Source: Ancrocorticia sp047602305 (lineage in GTDB: Bacteria > Actinomycetota > Actinomycetes > Actinomycetales > Actinomycetaceae). From it: a stretch of DNA of 64,000 nt. Position 1 is the stretch's first letter, and each line of letters opens with the position of its first letter. This document shows positions 53,044-62,158 of this stretch, in pieces. A program made the position numbers and the translations under genes. The DNA is taken from NCBI GenBank assembly GCA_047602305.1, contig JASGHO010000001.1, positions 2,232,001 to 2,296,000 of the forward strand, written 5' to 3'. The notes beneath the pieces were generated by a model, which ran no database searches, was not told the DNA's origin, and worked only from the letters and a program-made list of their open reading frames with translations.

Positions 53044-54657
53044 ATGGCTTCTTTTATGGACTGGGTATTAGACGTCGCGGCAGAGCATCCCGACCTTGCG
53101 GGAGCGTTTGTGACCGCCGACGGGCACTGGCTCGACATCATACTCCCGGACGGCCGCACCTTCCGTTTCCGGCCGAGCGAGATGATCACCGAGGACAAAC
53201 CCGAAGAAGTCCGCCGCACACTCCTCAACCGGCTCATCGCCATCGGAGTCACACAAGCCACCGGCTCGTCCAGCGAAGGCGGCTCCGCATCACCCGCGGG
53301 GCCTTCCGGCACACCCAGCACCGGCACGCCCAGCACCGGCACTGACATCCCCCGAAGCGGCAGTCCCAGCGCCCCCACGCCCGGCAGCCCCTCCGGCAGC
53401 CCCGGCACCCCGCCGAGCAACAACGATTCGCAAGCGGTCTCGGACAGGCCCGATGACGCCGTCGTCGACCCAAAAACTGGCCGATCAAAAACCGGCCCGT
53501 CTGACGACGTCCCCGAGAAAAAACGCGCCTCCCGCTCCGCCTTCGGCTCGATCTTCGACGCCATCATGGGTGCCTTCCCCGGCTCCACCCCGGCCTCCAG
53601 TCGCAGCAACTCGGGCTTCCCGCCGCCGATGCGCGACGCCTTCCCCAAATCCGACTCACCCTTCGAGCCGCTCTACACCCTGCCCATCGTGCGCGCCGCC
53701 GACTACTTCCTCGCCGCCCAGGGAGCCAACCCCCAGGACTCGATGGTCTTCATTGCGCTGACTGACTTCATCGGAGTGGGGCTCGGCGACGACAACCCGG
53801 ACACCATCGACCCCATCTTCTACTCAGACCTGGAAGAACGCTACGGCGCCAAAGAACTCGGCGAAATCTTCACCGAAGCCGTCGAGATGCTCCGCGAATT
53901 CAACCTCAAACAAGGCAACAGTGGCCTCGAACTCGGGATGGCCAACGTCTCGGGCGCGCGCGTCTTCCTTCTCTCCTCACCCCACAACTACCAAAGCTCC
54001 TGGTTCGCCGACCTCGACATGATCCAAACGATCGCCGACTCACTCACCAAGGAATACCCCGGCGCCCTCCCGCTCTTCGTTCCCGCCAGCCGCACCTCCA
54101 TGTTCGTCGTCATGGCCGACGACCCCAGCCTGCCCAAGGTGTTCAACTCGCTACGCGGACACGAACGGGACGACGACGCCATCTACCCACTTCCGCACAC
54201 CGTCGCCTCCGACGGGTGGAGCGAGTGGATCCCCATGCCCGACCACCCGGCCGCCAACCGACTCAGCGACCTGCGCACCACCTACCGCGAACGCATCTAC
54301 GACCAGCAGATCGTGCACATGGAGAAGATGCCCGGCGAATTCGGGGCGCTCAAGAGCTACGACGTGCACCATCTGCGCTCGGGAGCCTACGTCTCGAACA
54401 CACAATGGACCAGCCAGGACAGCTACGGCTCCGTACCGGACACCGATTTCATCACCTTCATTCGCCACGGAAGCGGCATGCCGTGGGACGAGGACCGCGG
54501 CGAGCAGGTTTCGGTGCGCGCCCGCGTCGCCCGCGAGGTGTGGAGCGAGGGCTTCCGCAAAGTCGAGGGTGCCTGGCCCACCCGGTGGGAGGTCTTGGGA
54601 TTCCCGGGCGCCGAGAAGCTCGCCGAGCTGCGCGAGGCGTCTGGCCGGGATTTCTAG
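53044..54657 (+). CDS. Hypothetical protein with Pro/Ser/Gly-rich linker
   Basis: Protein of 537 aa, apparently cytosolic. ATG at 53044 (MASFMDWVLDVAAEHPDLAG) is preferred to the far upstream open frame. An N-terminal domain of about 75 residues (ending VRRTLLNRLIAIGV) is followed by a disordered linker of about 125 residues with repeated Gly-Thr-Pro-Ser, then a large C-terminal domain (about 205-537; PIVRAADYFLAAQGANPQDS, MFVVMADDPSLPKVF). The overall pattern is reminiscent of DUF1444-type proteins, but I cannot confirm it. Single-gene unit; role unknown. Confidence 0.75.
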   Translation: MASFMDWVLDVAAEHPDLAGAFVTADGHWLDIILPDGRTFRFRPSEMITEDKPEEVRRTLLNRLIAIGVTQATGSSSEGGSASPAGPSGTPSTGTPSTGTDIPRSGSPSAPTPGSPSGSPGTPPSNNDSQAVSDRPDDAVVDPKTGRSKTGPSDDVPEKKRASRSAFGSIFDAIMGAFPGSTPASSRSNSGFPPPMRDAFPKSDSPFEPLYTLPIVRAADYFLAAQGANPQDSMVFIALTDFIGVGLGDDNPDTIDPIFYSDLEERYGAKELGEIFTEAVEMLREFNLKQGNSGLELGMANVSGARVFLLSSPHNYQSSWFADLDMIQTIADSLTKEYPGALPLFVPASRTSMFVVMADDPSLPKVFNSLRGHERDDDAIYPLPHTVASDGWSEWIPMPDHPAANRLSDLRTTYRERIYDQQIVHMEKMPGEFGALKSYDVHHLRSGAYVSNTQWTSQDSYGSVPDTDFITFIRHGSGMPWDEDRGEQVSVRARVAREVWSEGFRKVEGAWPTRWEVLGFPGAEKLAELREASGRDF

Positions 54658-54710
54658 GGGTTGTCCGGGCGACGACGACGTAGCAACGACAGATGAACAC
54701 CAGGCCCGCG

Positions 54711-54822
54711 AGTCCCCAAGTCCCCAAGTCCCCAAGTCCCCAAGTCCCCAAGTCCCCAAGTCCCCAAGTCCCCAAGTCCCCAAGTCCCCAAGTCCCCAAG
54801 TCCCCAAGTCCCCAAGTCCCCA
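54711..54822. repeat. AGTCCCCA x14 octanucleotide tandem repeat
   Basis: Fourteen perfect 8-bp copies, 53 bases past the stop of the preceding gene, ending exactly where family B copy 3 begins. Length polymorphism is likely. Confidence 0.95.
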
Positions 54823-54903
54823 AAGAAGTGTCATTTTCCGCAACGAGCAACAGTTTTTCCCACGGAAAATGCGTACTCGTATACGAAAACGTCACTTGTT
54901 TGG
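54820..54903 (-). repeat. MITE-like repeat family B, copy 3
   Basis: In reverse orientation relative to copy 1: ends CCAAACAAGTGACGTTTTCG and GACACTTCTTTGG, with the identical core CGCATTTTCCGTGGGAAAAA. Directly abuts the octanucleotide array. Confidence 0.75.
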
Positions 54904-54934
54904 AAGTGAGGGGGCGACGGCGAAGCAGCGCCGC

Positions 54935-55250
54935 AGGTATAACCGGGGTTGCGCGGGACGCCCGGAGCCACCGCAGAACGCCCGGGGCGTGGCGGACACT
55001 ACCCGAGGCCGCCGTTGCCCCGCAAAGGATTGAGTTTTTTGGAAAGGGTTGAGCCGCGTGAACGCATCGCCGGGCTCAATCCTTTCCATTTTCCTCAATT
55101 CTTTGGAGAGATGGCTTCTGGTCGACGACGGCGAGGTAGTGTTGCCGGTATAACCGAAGTAGCGCCGCCGGTATTACCGGGGTTGCGCGGGACGTCCGGA
55201 GCCACCGCAGAACGTCCGGGGTTGCGCGGGACGCTACCCCAGGCCGCCGT
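54935..55250. repeat. Direct duplication and hairpin at the tgt 3' end
   Basis: GGTATAACCGGGGTTGCGCG, then GGACGCCCGGAGCCACCGCA (54936-54990) recurs at 55169-55222 as GTATTACCGGGGTTGCGCGG and GACGTCCGGAGCCACCGCAG. Between the copies GGAAAGGGTTGAGCC pairs with GGGCTCAATCCTTTCC (55039-55092), a terminator candidate for tgt. The second copy abuts the tgt stop codon. Confidence 0.7.
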
Positions 55251-56538
55251 CGACCCGTCCCCAATTCCCGGCGTAAAAACGGCCCAAAGTCTCGGCCTTG
55301 AACTCCGAGTAGCTGCCGTCGCGCATCGCCTTGCGGATATCCGCCACCAGCTTCACCGTGAAGTACTCGTTGTGGATGGTGGCCAGCGTGGAGCTGATCA
55401 TCTCCTTGGCCTTGAAGGCGTGGTGGATGTAGGCGCGCGAGTAGTGAGTGCAGGTGTAGCACTCGCAATCCGGGACGAGCGGGCCGAAGTCGCGCTTGAA
55501 CTGGGAGCGGGTCACGTTGAAGCGACCGTCCGGGGAGTAGATGGCGGCGTTGCGGGCAACTCGTGAGGGGTTGACGCAGTCGAAGGTGTCGGCGCCGGCT
55601 TCCACTGCGGCGAAGAAATCGTCCGGCTCGGAGATGCCGAGCAGATGCCGGGCGCGATCCTCAGGAAGTTCCTCGGACACCCATCCAACGATGGTTCCGA
55701 GGTTCTCCTTCTCCAACGCACCACCGATGCCGAAGCCGTCAAAGCGCTGGCCGTTGATCTCCATGGCGCCGAGGTCACGCGAGGCCTTGCGGCGCAGATC
55801 CTCGTACTGAGCACCCTGGATCACGCCAAAAAGCTGCTGGTAGGGGCGGTGTGGGCGGTCCTCGGTGAGCTGACGATGGGCCTCAAGGCAACGCTCGGCC
55901 CAGAGACGGGTGCGCTCCAGCGCATCCTCCTGGTAGCCGCGCGAGTTGAGAAGCGTGGTGAGCTCGTCGAAGGCGAAGATGATGTCCGCGCCCAACTCAT
56001 GCTGGATGCGCATCGAGACCTCGGGAGTGAAGCGATGCTTGGTGCCGTCCAGGTGGGAGCGGAACCAGACGCCGTCGTCGTCGATATTGGCGAGACGTTC
56101 CTTCGCCGGAGCCACCTCTGCGTCCGCGCGGCCGGACCCGGAGAACTCCTCGGAGAGCACCTTCTTGAAGCCGGAGCCGAGGGAAAGCACCTGGAAGCCG
56201 CCCGAGTCGGTGTAGGTGGGGCCGGACCAGTTCATGAAGGTGCCGAGGCCACCCGCCTCGTCCACGATGTCCGAGCCGGGCTGGAGGTAGAGATGGTAGG
56301 CGTTGGCGAGCACGGCCTGCGCACCGATCTCCTTGACCGACTCGGGCAGTACGGCCTTGACGGTGGCCTTGGTGCCGACGGGGATGAAAGCGGGAGTCTC
56401 GATGTCCCCATGAGGGGTATGGAGAATGCCAGTACGACCAAGTGGGCGATCGGTCACTGTCCCGCGAGCACCGTCTTCCAGGCGGGTTTCCAGAGTGAAA
56501 CCCGTGGTCTTGGGCTCACTAGCAACACTTTCGTTCAT
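55234..56538 (-). CDS. tgt: tRNA-guanine transglycosylase
   Basis: Cytosolic TGT of 434 aa (EC 2.4.2.29), exchanging G34 of GUN-anticodon tRNAs for preQ1 or queuine. Catalytic Asp residues are in YTDSGGFQV and FDCVNPSR; the substrate loop FGVIQGAQYEDLR is intact; the zinc site is CECYTC then HYSRAYIHH. Length is slightly above the bacterial norm of about 375-385 because of an N-terminal lead and an insert near 130. No queuosine synthesis gene lies in the window, but a precursor transporter is at 63200, so salvage is the likely route. Confidence 0.95.
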   Translation of the reverse strand: MNESVASEPKTTGFTLETRLEDGARGTVTDRPLGRTGILHTPHGDIETPAFIPVGTKATVKAVLPESVKEIGAQAVLANAYHLYLQPGSDIVDEAGGLGTFMNWSGPTYTDSGGFQVLSLGSGFKKVLSEEFSGSGRADAEVAPAKERLANIDDDGVWFRSHLDGTKHRFTPEVSMRIQHELGADIIFAFDELTTLLNSRGYQEDALERTRLWAERCLEAHRQLTEDRPHRPYQQLFGVIQGAQYEDLRRKASRDLGAMEINGQRFDGFGIGGALEKENLGTIVGWVSEELPEDRARHLLGISEPDDFFAAVEAGADTFDCVNPSRVARNAAIYSPDGRFNVTRSQFKRDFGPLVPDCECYTCTHYSRAYIHHAFKAKEMISSTLATIHNEYFTVKLVADIRKAMRDGSYSEFKAETLGRFYAGNWGRVDGGLG

Positions 56539-56811
56539 GCGTGTTCATCCACTCTTATCTGTTCATGAGACGGTCAGGGCAATAAGTGGGCAGTCAGTCA
56601 CTCTGGTTGACGACGACGCGGTCTAACCCGCCGTCGTTCACACGAGTCCGTGCACTCATGGTTGTACTTGCTGCCATTCTCTACTTGGGTGATGTGGAAA
56701 TGGCTCGGGGCTGGCCCAGCCATTGCAGTCTCCTACGATACACGCCAAGCCACGGGCCTTTGGGTGCGTAAGATGGCCACTTCGGATCCCACCCGAAAAC
56801 CGGGAGGGGAA
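56539..56811. other. tgt leader and unassigned intergenic sequence
   Basis: Contains the tgt promoter region and AT-poor sequence without a gene. Nothing further recognised before the family F repeats. Confidence 0.4.
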
Positions 56812-56940
56812 TCAGTACACGATCGTCGTTATTTCCGACCCAGAAGCGCGTGATTCCACTCTGGGTGGGCATCCCGGTCTGATAGCGAGGTAGCTCCGAC
56901 CCAGAAGCGCGTGATTCCACTTTTGACCACTCGCGCAACA
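56812..56940. repeat. Repeat family F, two tandem copies
   Basis: CCGACCCAGAAGCGCGTGAT, continuing TCCACT, occurs at 56836 and 56897. The first is preceded by AATCAGTACACGATCGTCGT. The same order (CAGTACACAATCTTCTTTAT, AAGAAGCGTGTGATTCCACT) is found at 61235-61302 at the end of the AbiEii gene. Confidence 0.7.
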
Positions 56941-57102
56941 AGAAATACACACCCCCACACCAAGTGGGAGCTGCGCATTTTTCACGGACTTCCAGAACTC
57001 GCCAGCGCCGGGTAAAACAGTCAGCGTCTCAGCGGGTGTCTCAGTAGGTGTCTCAGCGGGAGAGATTTTTACACGGAGCATTGCGCACCTCACCACCAAG
57101 TC

Positions 57103-57118
57103 GTAAGGTCTACCTTAC
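57103..57118 (+). promoter_or_regulatory. DtxR/IdeR-type iron box
   Basis: GTAAGGTCTACCTTAC, a perfect 16-bp palindrome close to the DtxR consensus (TTAGGTTAGGCTAACCTAA), 54 bases before the siderophore-binding protein start. Repression by an Fe(II)-loaded DtxR/IdeR is expected. Confidence 0.75.
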
Positions 57119-57171
57119 TTTTATGACGATATCGGTGTCGTCACCACTATCCCCTTCAGAAAGAGGACTCA

Positions 57172-58146
57172 GTGAAGCTCAAGACCTACTTCGCCCCCGC
57201 GTTGGCTGTGGCCGCGCTCGTGCTGACCGCCTGCGGTTCCGCAGAAACTCCGGCCACGGAAACGCCCACCACGCCTGCAGCATCGGCCGCCGCTGAAACA
57301 GATGCCGCAGAAACCACCACCCGCAGCATCACCCACGATTCCGGAACCACCGAAATTTCCGGTGAACCCAAGAACGTCGTCGCCCTGGAGTTTTCTTTCG
57401 TTGACTCGCTGCTGCTTCTGGGAACTGACCCCGTCGGAATTGCCGACGACGAGGACGCCAGCCGTATCGCCCAGCTCGCCGGAAGCGACCTCGAGTACAC
57501 CTCCGTTGGAACGCGCGCTGAACCCAACCAGGAAGTGATTGCGAGCCTCAAGCCCGATCTGATCATCGCCGACACCGATCGTCATTCCGAGGTCTACGCC
57601 GCACTGTCCGAGATCGCCCCAACCATCGTCCTCAACAGCCGCGAGGGCTCCTACCAGGACATGAAGGACAACACCGTGATCATCGCGGATGCCCTGGGCA
57701 AGAAGGATGACGGGGTCGCCGCCGTCGCCGCACACGAAAAGGCTATGGAAGAGATCGCTTCCAAGCTGCCTGCTGACGAGGCGCGCACGGTCCAGCTGGC
57801 CACCGCACGTGCAGATCTTCTTCGCATCCACACCAGCTCGTCCTTCGTGGGCAGCGTCATGGAAGCTGTGGGCGCCAAGGTTGCCGTGAAGTCCGATGAG
57901 GCATACGAGGACGCAAGCCTGGAGCGGATCGCCGAAGTGAACCCGGATGTCCTGTTCATCGCCAGTGACGTGGACACTCCGATCACGGACACCTGGAAGG
58001 ACAACCCGGTATGGACTGGCATGAAGGCCGTCTCCACCGACCAAGTCCACGAGGCTGATCGTAACCTCTTCACCCGCTTCCGCGGTCTCAAGACTGCCGA
58101 GACCATCGGCCAGCAGATCGTGGATACCCTCAACGAAACACGGTGA
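57172..58146 (+). CDS. Siderophore ABC importer substrate-binding lipoprotein
   Basis: Lipoprotein of 324 aa. The signal peptide ends in lipobox LTAC (Cys20), followed by a Thr/Ala/Pro-rich tether of about 30 residues and a class III periplasmic-binding fold (NVVALEFSFVDSLLLLGTDP, LKPDLIIADTDRHSEVY, FRGLKTAETIGQQIVD). Similar to FecB/YclQ-type ferric dicitrate or catecholate binders. GTG at 57172 follows GAAAGAGGACTCA. First gene of a four-gene iron-uptake operon under the iron box; its stop overlaps the next start (GTGA). Confidence 0.92.
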   Translation: MKLKTYFAPALAVAALVLTACGSAETPATETPTTPAASAAAETDAAETTTRSITHDSGTTEISGEPKNVVALEFSFVDSLLLLGTDPVGIADDEDASRIAQLAGSDLEYTSVGTRAEPNQEVIASLKPDLIIADTDRHSEVYAALSEIAPTIVLNSREGSYQDMKDNTVIIADALGKKDDGVAAVAAHEKAMEEIASKLPADEARTVQLATARADLLRIHTSSSFVGSVMEAVGAKVAVKSDEAYEDASLERIAEVNPDVLFIASDVDTPITDTWKDNPVWTGMKAVSTDQVHEADRNLFTRFRGLKTAETIGQQIVDTLNETR

Positions 58147-59171
58147 CAACACCTCACAAGCACTCCCACCCGGCGGCCCCGATTACTTCGGGCCGCCGGG
58201 TGCGGCGCGCACTCACGGCGCTCGCACTGCTTCTCGTGGCCTCGGCAGCAGCCAGCCTCCTCATCGGCGCTGGCACGATCACCCCACAGCACATCCTCAC
58301 CGCACTGACCAGCGGCGATCTGGAGAGCCCGGCCGGAGCATTGGCGCTATACGTGAGGCTTCCGCGGGTGGCCCTCGCGGCGCTCATCGGCGCCGCCCTC
58401 GGCATCGCCGGTAACCTCATGCAGCTGCTCACCCGCAACCCCTTGGCCTCACCGCAAACACTCGGGATCAACGGCTGTGCGGCCCTGGCGATGGTGCTCG
58501 CCATCGTTCTCGAGGTGCCTTGGGATGCCGGGGTTCTTCCCGCCTTCATCGGAGCCGCCCTCGGCGCCGCGTTCATTGCCTTGCTGAGCATGGGGGTTGC
58601 ACGGGGCACCGTTGTTCTGGCCCTGGCAGGCCTGGCCCTGCACCTTCTCACCACCGCAATGGTGCAGGCGATCACCGTGCTGAACGACGCCGCCGTCGAC
58701 GTCGTCTTCTGGCTCAACGGCTCACTCGCGGGCTCGCAGTGGATGGACGTGCGTGCCGCAGCTCCCGGAATCCTCGTCGGCATCGGCATCACGCTGATCT
58801 ACACCCGCCAGATTCAGGCCCTTGGCCTGGGCCGCGAGGTGGTACTCTCCCTCGGGCAAAGCTACGCCCGCACCACTGCGGGCGTCACCGCACTCGTCGT
58901 CGTCCTTGCCGGCTCCGCCGTTGCCGTGGCCGGGCCGATCGGCTTCATCGGGCTCGTGATCCCCCACCTGGTTCGTGCCCTCATCGGTAAGAATCCCACG
59001 TGGGAGCTCCCTCTGTGCGGGCTCGCGGGTGCCTCTCTGCTTCTCATCGCCGACTCCGCCTCGCGCGTCATCCTGTGGCCCTCGGAAACGCCGGTGGGCA
59101 TCCTCACCGCCCTCGTCGGAGCTCCAGCCTTCCTCGTCCTGGCGCGGCGATCCATCAAGGAGCGAGCATGA
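58143..59171 (+). CDS. FecCD-family siderophore permease, first subunit
   Basis: Permease of 342 aa with about nine to ten helices. The family motifs LPRVALAALIGAALGIAGNL, TRNPLASPQTLGIN and GPIGFIGLVIPHLVR are all present, the last forming the coupling helix to the ATPase. GTG start overlaps the lipoprotein stop; its own stop overlaps the next permease start (ATGA). Forms the heterodimeric channel with the 59168 product. Confidence 0.93.
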   Translation: MTTPHKHSHPAAPITSGRRVRRALTALALLLVASAAASLLIGAGTITPQHILTALTSGDLESPAGALALYVRLPRVALAALIGAALGIAGNLMQLLTRNPLASPQTLGINGCAALAMVLAIVLEVPWDAGVLPAFIGAALGAAFIALLSMGVARGTVVLALAGLALHLLTTAMVQAITVLNDAAVDVVFWLNGSLAGSQWMDVRAAAPGILVGIGITLIYTRQIQALGLGREVVLSLGQSYARTTAGVTALVVVLAGSAVAVAGPIGFIGLVIPHLVRALIGKNPTWELPLCGLAGASLLLIADSASRVILWPSETPVGILTALVGAPAFLVLARRSIKERA

Positions 59172-60322
59172 CACCAGATTCCACGGGCGGCGCGACGCCC
59201 GCGCCGGCACCACCAGGTGACGCGCCCACGCCCACTTCCATGCCGGGTGACGCGCCCGCGCCCGGACCTCCGCCCGCCACAGCACCTACTACCACAACGC
59301 CCACGCCACACCACAAAACCCTCAGAACCCACAAACCCGCCTCGCCCATCCGCCGGGTTGCCACCCTCCTGGCACTCCTGCTCCTCACCGCGGGTGTCGC
59401 GATTCTGTCGCTGGGATGGGGAGCGGTGGCCGTGCCTCCCGCCGAGGTGCTCAAGGCGCTGGCCTCCCCGGATGCCGAGGCCTCATTCGTCATCCGCTCC
59501 TATCGCCTGCCCCGGGTACTCTGTGGGTTACTCGCGGGCGGGGCGCTCGCCATGGCCGGGATGATTCTGCAGCGGGCGCTGCGCAACCCCCTCGCCTCCC
59601 CGGACGTCATCGGCGTGACCAAGGGGGCCGGGCTCGGCGCGGTTCTTGTCATCATGGTGGTTCCGGTCACGACACCCTGGATGACTCCGGCCGCAGTGGT
59701 ACTGGGCGCGCTGGCCGCCGTCGGTATCCTGTTCGCGATGGTGGGCGCTCAGCGCTCACCCGCAATCGTTGCGCTCACCGGCATCGCCGTGGGCGCAGTG
59801 TTCCACGCGGCCATGATGTTCATCGTGGTCACGCGCCCGGGCGACATCAACCGGGCGATGATCTGGCTAGCCGGCTCGCTGTATGGCAGTACGCTCGACC
59901 AGGCGCGGGCGCTCGCCATCGCGCTCGTGGCACTGTTACCCGTTGTCATCGCCGTCGCCGGCCTCCTCGACCTCACCCGCCTCGCCGACGACTCCGTCAC
60001 CACCCTCGGCCTCAACCCCCGCAGCGTCCGCCTGCTGCTCGTCGTCGTGTCCTCACTGCTTGCCGCCGCAGCCGTCGCCGTCGCCGGAACCATCGGGTTT
60101 CTCGGCCTGCTGGCACCGCACATCGCGGCGTCGCTCGTCGGCCACCGGCCGCGATTCCTGCTCCCAGCCGCGGCGCTCGTTGGCGCACTCCTGCTCACGA
60201 TGGCCGACCTCGCCGGCCGCGTCTTCGCACCCCCGAGCGAGATTCCGGCGGGAATCGTCATCTCCCTGATCGGCGTCCCGTATCTTCTCTACCTACTTTG
60301 GAGAGGCTCCCATGTCCGTTGA
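59168..60322 (+). CDS. FecCD-family siderophore permease, second subunit
   Basis: Permease of 384 aa. A hydrophilic N-terminal extension of about 60 residues is Pro/Thr/Ala-rich (PAPAPPGDAPTPTS type) and atypical; the rest is standard (LPRVLCGLLAGGALAMAGM, RNPLASPDVIGVTKGAG, GTIGFLGLLAPHIA). ATG 59168 overlaps the preceding stop. The stop lies 11 bases within the next gene. Pairs with the previous subunit. Confidence 0.93.
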   Translation: MTPDSTGGATPAPAPPGDAPTPTSMPGDAPAPGPPPATAPTTTTPTPHHKTLRTHKPASPIRRVATLLALLLLTAGVAILSLGWGAVAVPPAEVLKALASPDAEASFVIRSYRLPRVLCGLLAGGALAMAGMILQRALRNPLASPDVIGVTKGAGLGAVLVIMVVPVTTPWMTPAAVVLGALAAVGILFAMVGAQRSPAIVALTGIAVGAVFHAAMMFIVVTRPGDINRAMIWLAGSLYGSTLDQARALAIALVALLPVVIAVAGLLDLTRLADDSVTTLGLNPRSVRLLLVVVSSLLAAAAVAVAGTIGFLGLLAPHIAASLVGHRPRFLLPAAALVGALLLTMADLAGRVFAPPSEIPAGIVISLIGVPYLLYLLWRGSHVR

Positions 60323-61166
60323 TGCCCACGCACCCCTTGGTACCCCCGCCACCGGCACTCCTGCCTCCGGCACTCCTACCTCCGGCACTCCCGCCCAGCT
60401 CGGCACGCGCGCCCTGAGCGTCGGCTACCAGGGCGATCCCATCCTGCACGACGTCACCGTCGAGATCCCCGCCGGGCGCATCACCGCGCTCATCGGCGCG
60501 AACGGCTGCGGCAAATCAACCCTGCTCAAGACGATCGCGCGCGTCCTGGGGGCACACGGCGGCGCGGTACTGCTCGACGGCCGCGAAGTCGAGAGCATCA
60601 GCCGCCGCGCCTTCGCGCTCAAACTCGCCGCCCTGCCGCAGTCGCCGATCGCACCGGAAGGGCTAACCGTGCGCGAGTTGTGCCGCTTCGGCCGCCACCC
60701 GCACCGCGGTTTCGCGGGACGCCCCGGTAAGGGCGACGACGACGCCATCTCCCGCGCACTCGCAGGGGCCGGTATGTCCGATCTTGCGGATGCTCCCCTG
60801 GATGAGCTTTCGGGCGGGCAGCGCCAGCGCGCCTGGATCGCGATGGCGCTGGCGCAGGAGACGGAGATCCTGCTCCTGGACGAGCCCACCACCTACCTCG
60901 ATATCGCTCACCAAACCGACGTACTGCGCCTCGTGCAGCGCCTCAACGCGGAGCACGGCCGAACGATCGTCATGGTGCTTCATGACCTCAACCAGGCGGC
61001 ACGCTATGCCCACCACATCATTGCTGTAGCGGGCGGCGGCGTTGCCGCCGAGGGGCCGCCCTCGGAGGTGATCATCCCCGATGTCATTCGGGAGGTGTTC
61101 GGCTTGGAGTGCGCGGTAGTGCCCAATCCACTCAACGGCACACCGCTTTGCCTACCACTGGACTGA
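60312..61166 (+). CDS. Siderophore ABC importer ATP-binding protein
   Basis: FepC/FecE-type ATPase of 284 aa. Walker A GANGCGKST, Q-loop LPQSPIAPEGL, signature LSGGQRQRAWIAMAL, Walker B ILLLDEPTTYLD and H-loop MVLHDLNQA are intact. The first 35 residues include three Gly-Thr-Pro-Ala/Ser repeats from a 15-base tandem (60348-60395). ATG 60312 overlaps the permease gene. Completes the iron-siderophore importer; no siderophore synthesis genes are seen, so xenosiderophore use is plausible. Confidence 0.95.
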   Translation: MSVDAHAPLGTPATGTPASGTPTSGTPAQLGTRALSVGYQGDPILHDVTVEIPAGRITALIGANGCGKSTLLKTIARVLGAHGGAVLLDGREVESISRRAFALKLAALPQSPIAPEGLTVRELCRFGRHPHRGFAGRPGKGDDDAISRALAGAGMSDLADAPLDELSGGQRQRAWIAMALAQETEILLLDEPTTYLDIAHQTDVLRLVQRLNAEHGRTIVMVLHDLNQAARYAHHIIAVAGGGVAAEGPPSEVIIPDVIREVFGLECAVVPNPLNGTPLCLPLD

Positions 61167-61234
61167 GGATTGAGAGATCAGGCCAACTACCGCGTAGGCA
61201 TCCTGGTCGGTGTAGTCAACGACGAGTCAGAGGA

Positions 61235-61302
61235 AGCAGTACACAATCTTCTTTATTCCCAGCTAAGAAGCGTGTGATTCCACTTTCGATCATTCGCGCG
61301 AC
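61235..61302. repeat. Repeat family F, copy 3, spanning a gene end
   Basis: AGCAGTACACAATCTTCTTT and GAAGCGTGTGATTCCACTTT then CGATCATTCGCGCG match 56812-56940. On the minus strand it supplies the last codons (RKWNHTLLSWE) and the stop of the AbiEii-type gene. Confidence 0.7.
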
Positions 61303-62158
61303 CATCCAACACAGGATCGATGAACAACTGCATCAGATTCTTGGCTTCATCAACACTCCGATAGCCCTCGCAGGCAGGAATCTTGGCCGCCAACTTCTTA
61401 TACCGCACACCCCATCTCTCGGGAATTATAAAGACTGAGGGACGTGCTAGCCCTCGGACTCGCGATTCAATAGCCAGAGCTTCTGAGAGCTTTCGTGCCT
61501 CCACGTCCTGGATGACCGCCAAAACAACAAGGTCCACAAGATCCTTCTCACGGCTTGACGGGCTTCCGTTGTAGAGAGTGAGAGTCGCACATACTTTGTC
61601 AGCAATCTGGTCAACAACCGGATAAAGTCGGTAGGGATGACTTGGCAGCTTCGGAAGAAAGAGCGCATTAGCGGGTGACATCACTTCAACGTCATCAGTC
61701 ACGACGACATTGATCACGAGATCAACATGGAAGCTATCTTTCTTCTTGACCCCGATGTAGACGTCAAATTTAACCTGATAGCCCTCAGAGTATGTCTCCT
61801 GGTTCCCTTCGATAACACTGGTATATCCAACGTATTCAAAGCGAAAGAAGTCGCCGAGATCAATCGCAGCTAGGCGTCGAAGATCGGCCAACGCAGTTTC
61901 CGGAGAGTGAGTTCGCCGGAACAGATCAATGTCGGTTGTTGTGCGAGCCGAAGCGACACGCGCCAACATTCCTGCACCGCCTTTGAGCATCCAGTTCGAG
62001 TCCGTTTCCTCTGAAAACACCCGGCTCAGAAAACGGTGGAAGTACTCCTGCCGGATCCGCTCCTGAACTGTAAGGGAGTGGTCGGACGCGAAAGCTCTAC
62101 GAGCCGCTTCTTTGATTGCCGCCTCAACAGCGGCGGGGCTAGCATATCGTTCAGTCAC
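61253..62158 (-). CDS. AbiEii-type nucleotidyltransferase toxin
   Basis: Toxin of the type IV AbiE system, 301 aa. The DNA polymerase beta-like nucleotidyltransferase motif is seen as KGGAGMLARV followed by TTTDIDLF (G-G...D-x-D), and KDLVDLVVL later matches the third motif. Family members add nucleotides to target RNA such as tRNA acceptor ends and stop growth. Its start overlaps the antitoxin stop (ATGA). The last residues derive from dispersed repeat F and are probably not part of the native fold. The pair may give phage abortive infection or stabilise the locus. Confidence 0.9.
   Translation of the reverse strand: MTERYASPAAVEAAIKEAARRAFASDHSLTVQERIRQEYFHRFLSRVFSEETDSNWMLKGGAGMLARVASARTTTDIDLFRRTHSPETALADLRRLAAIDLGDFFRFEYVGYTSVIEGNQETYSEGYQVKFDVYIGVKKKDSFHVDLVINVVVTDDVEVMSPANALFLPKLPSHPYRLYPVVDQIADKVCATLTLYNGSPSSREKDLVDLVVLAVIQDVEARKLSEALAIESRVRGLARPSVFIIPERWGVRYKKLAAKIPACEGYRSVDEAKNLMQLFIDPVLDGRANDRKWNHTLLSWE

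Noticed and set aside
54151..54843. Minus-strand ORF with repeated Gly-Leu-Gly-Asp-Leu-Gly-Thr-Trp
   Set aside because: Produced by the AGTCCCCA array and antisense of the hypothetical gene.
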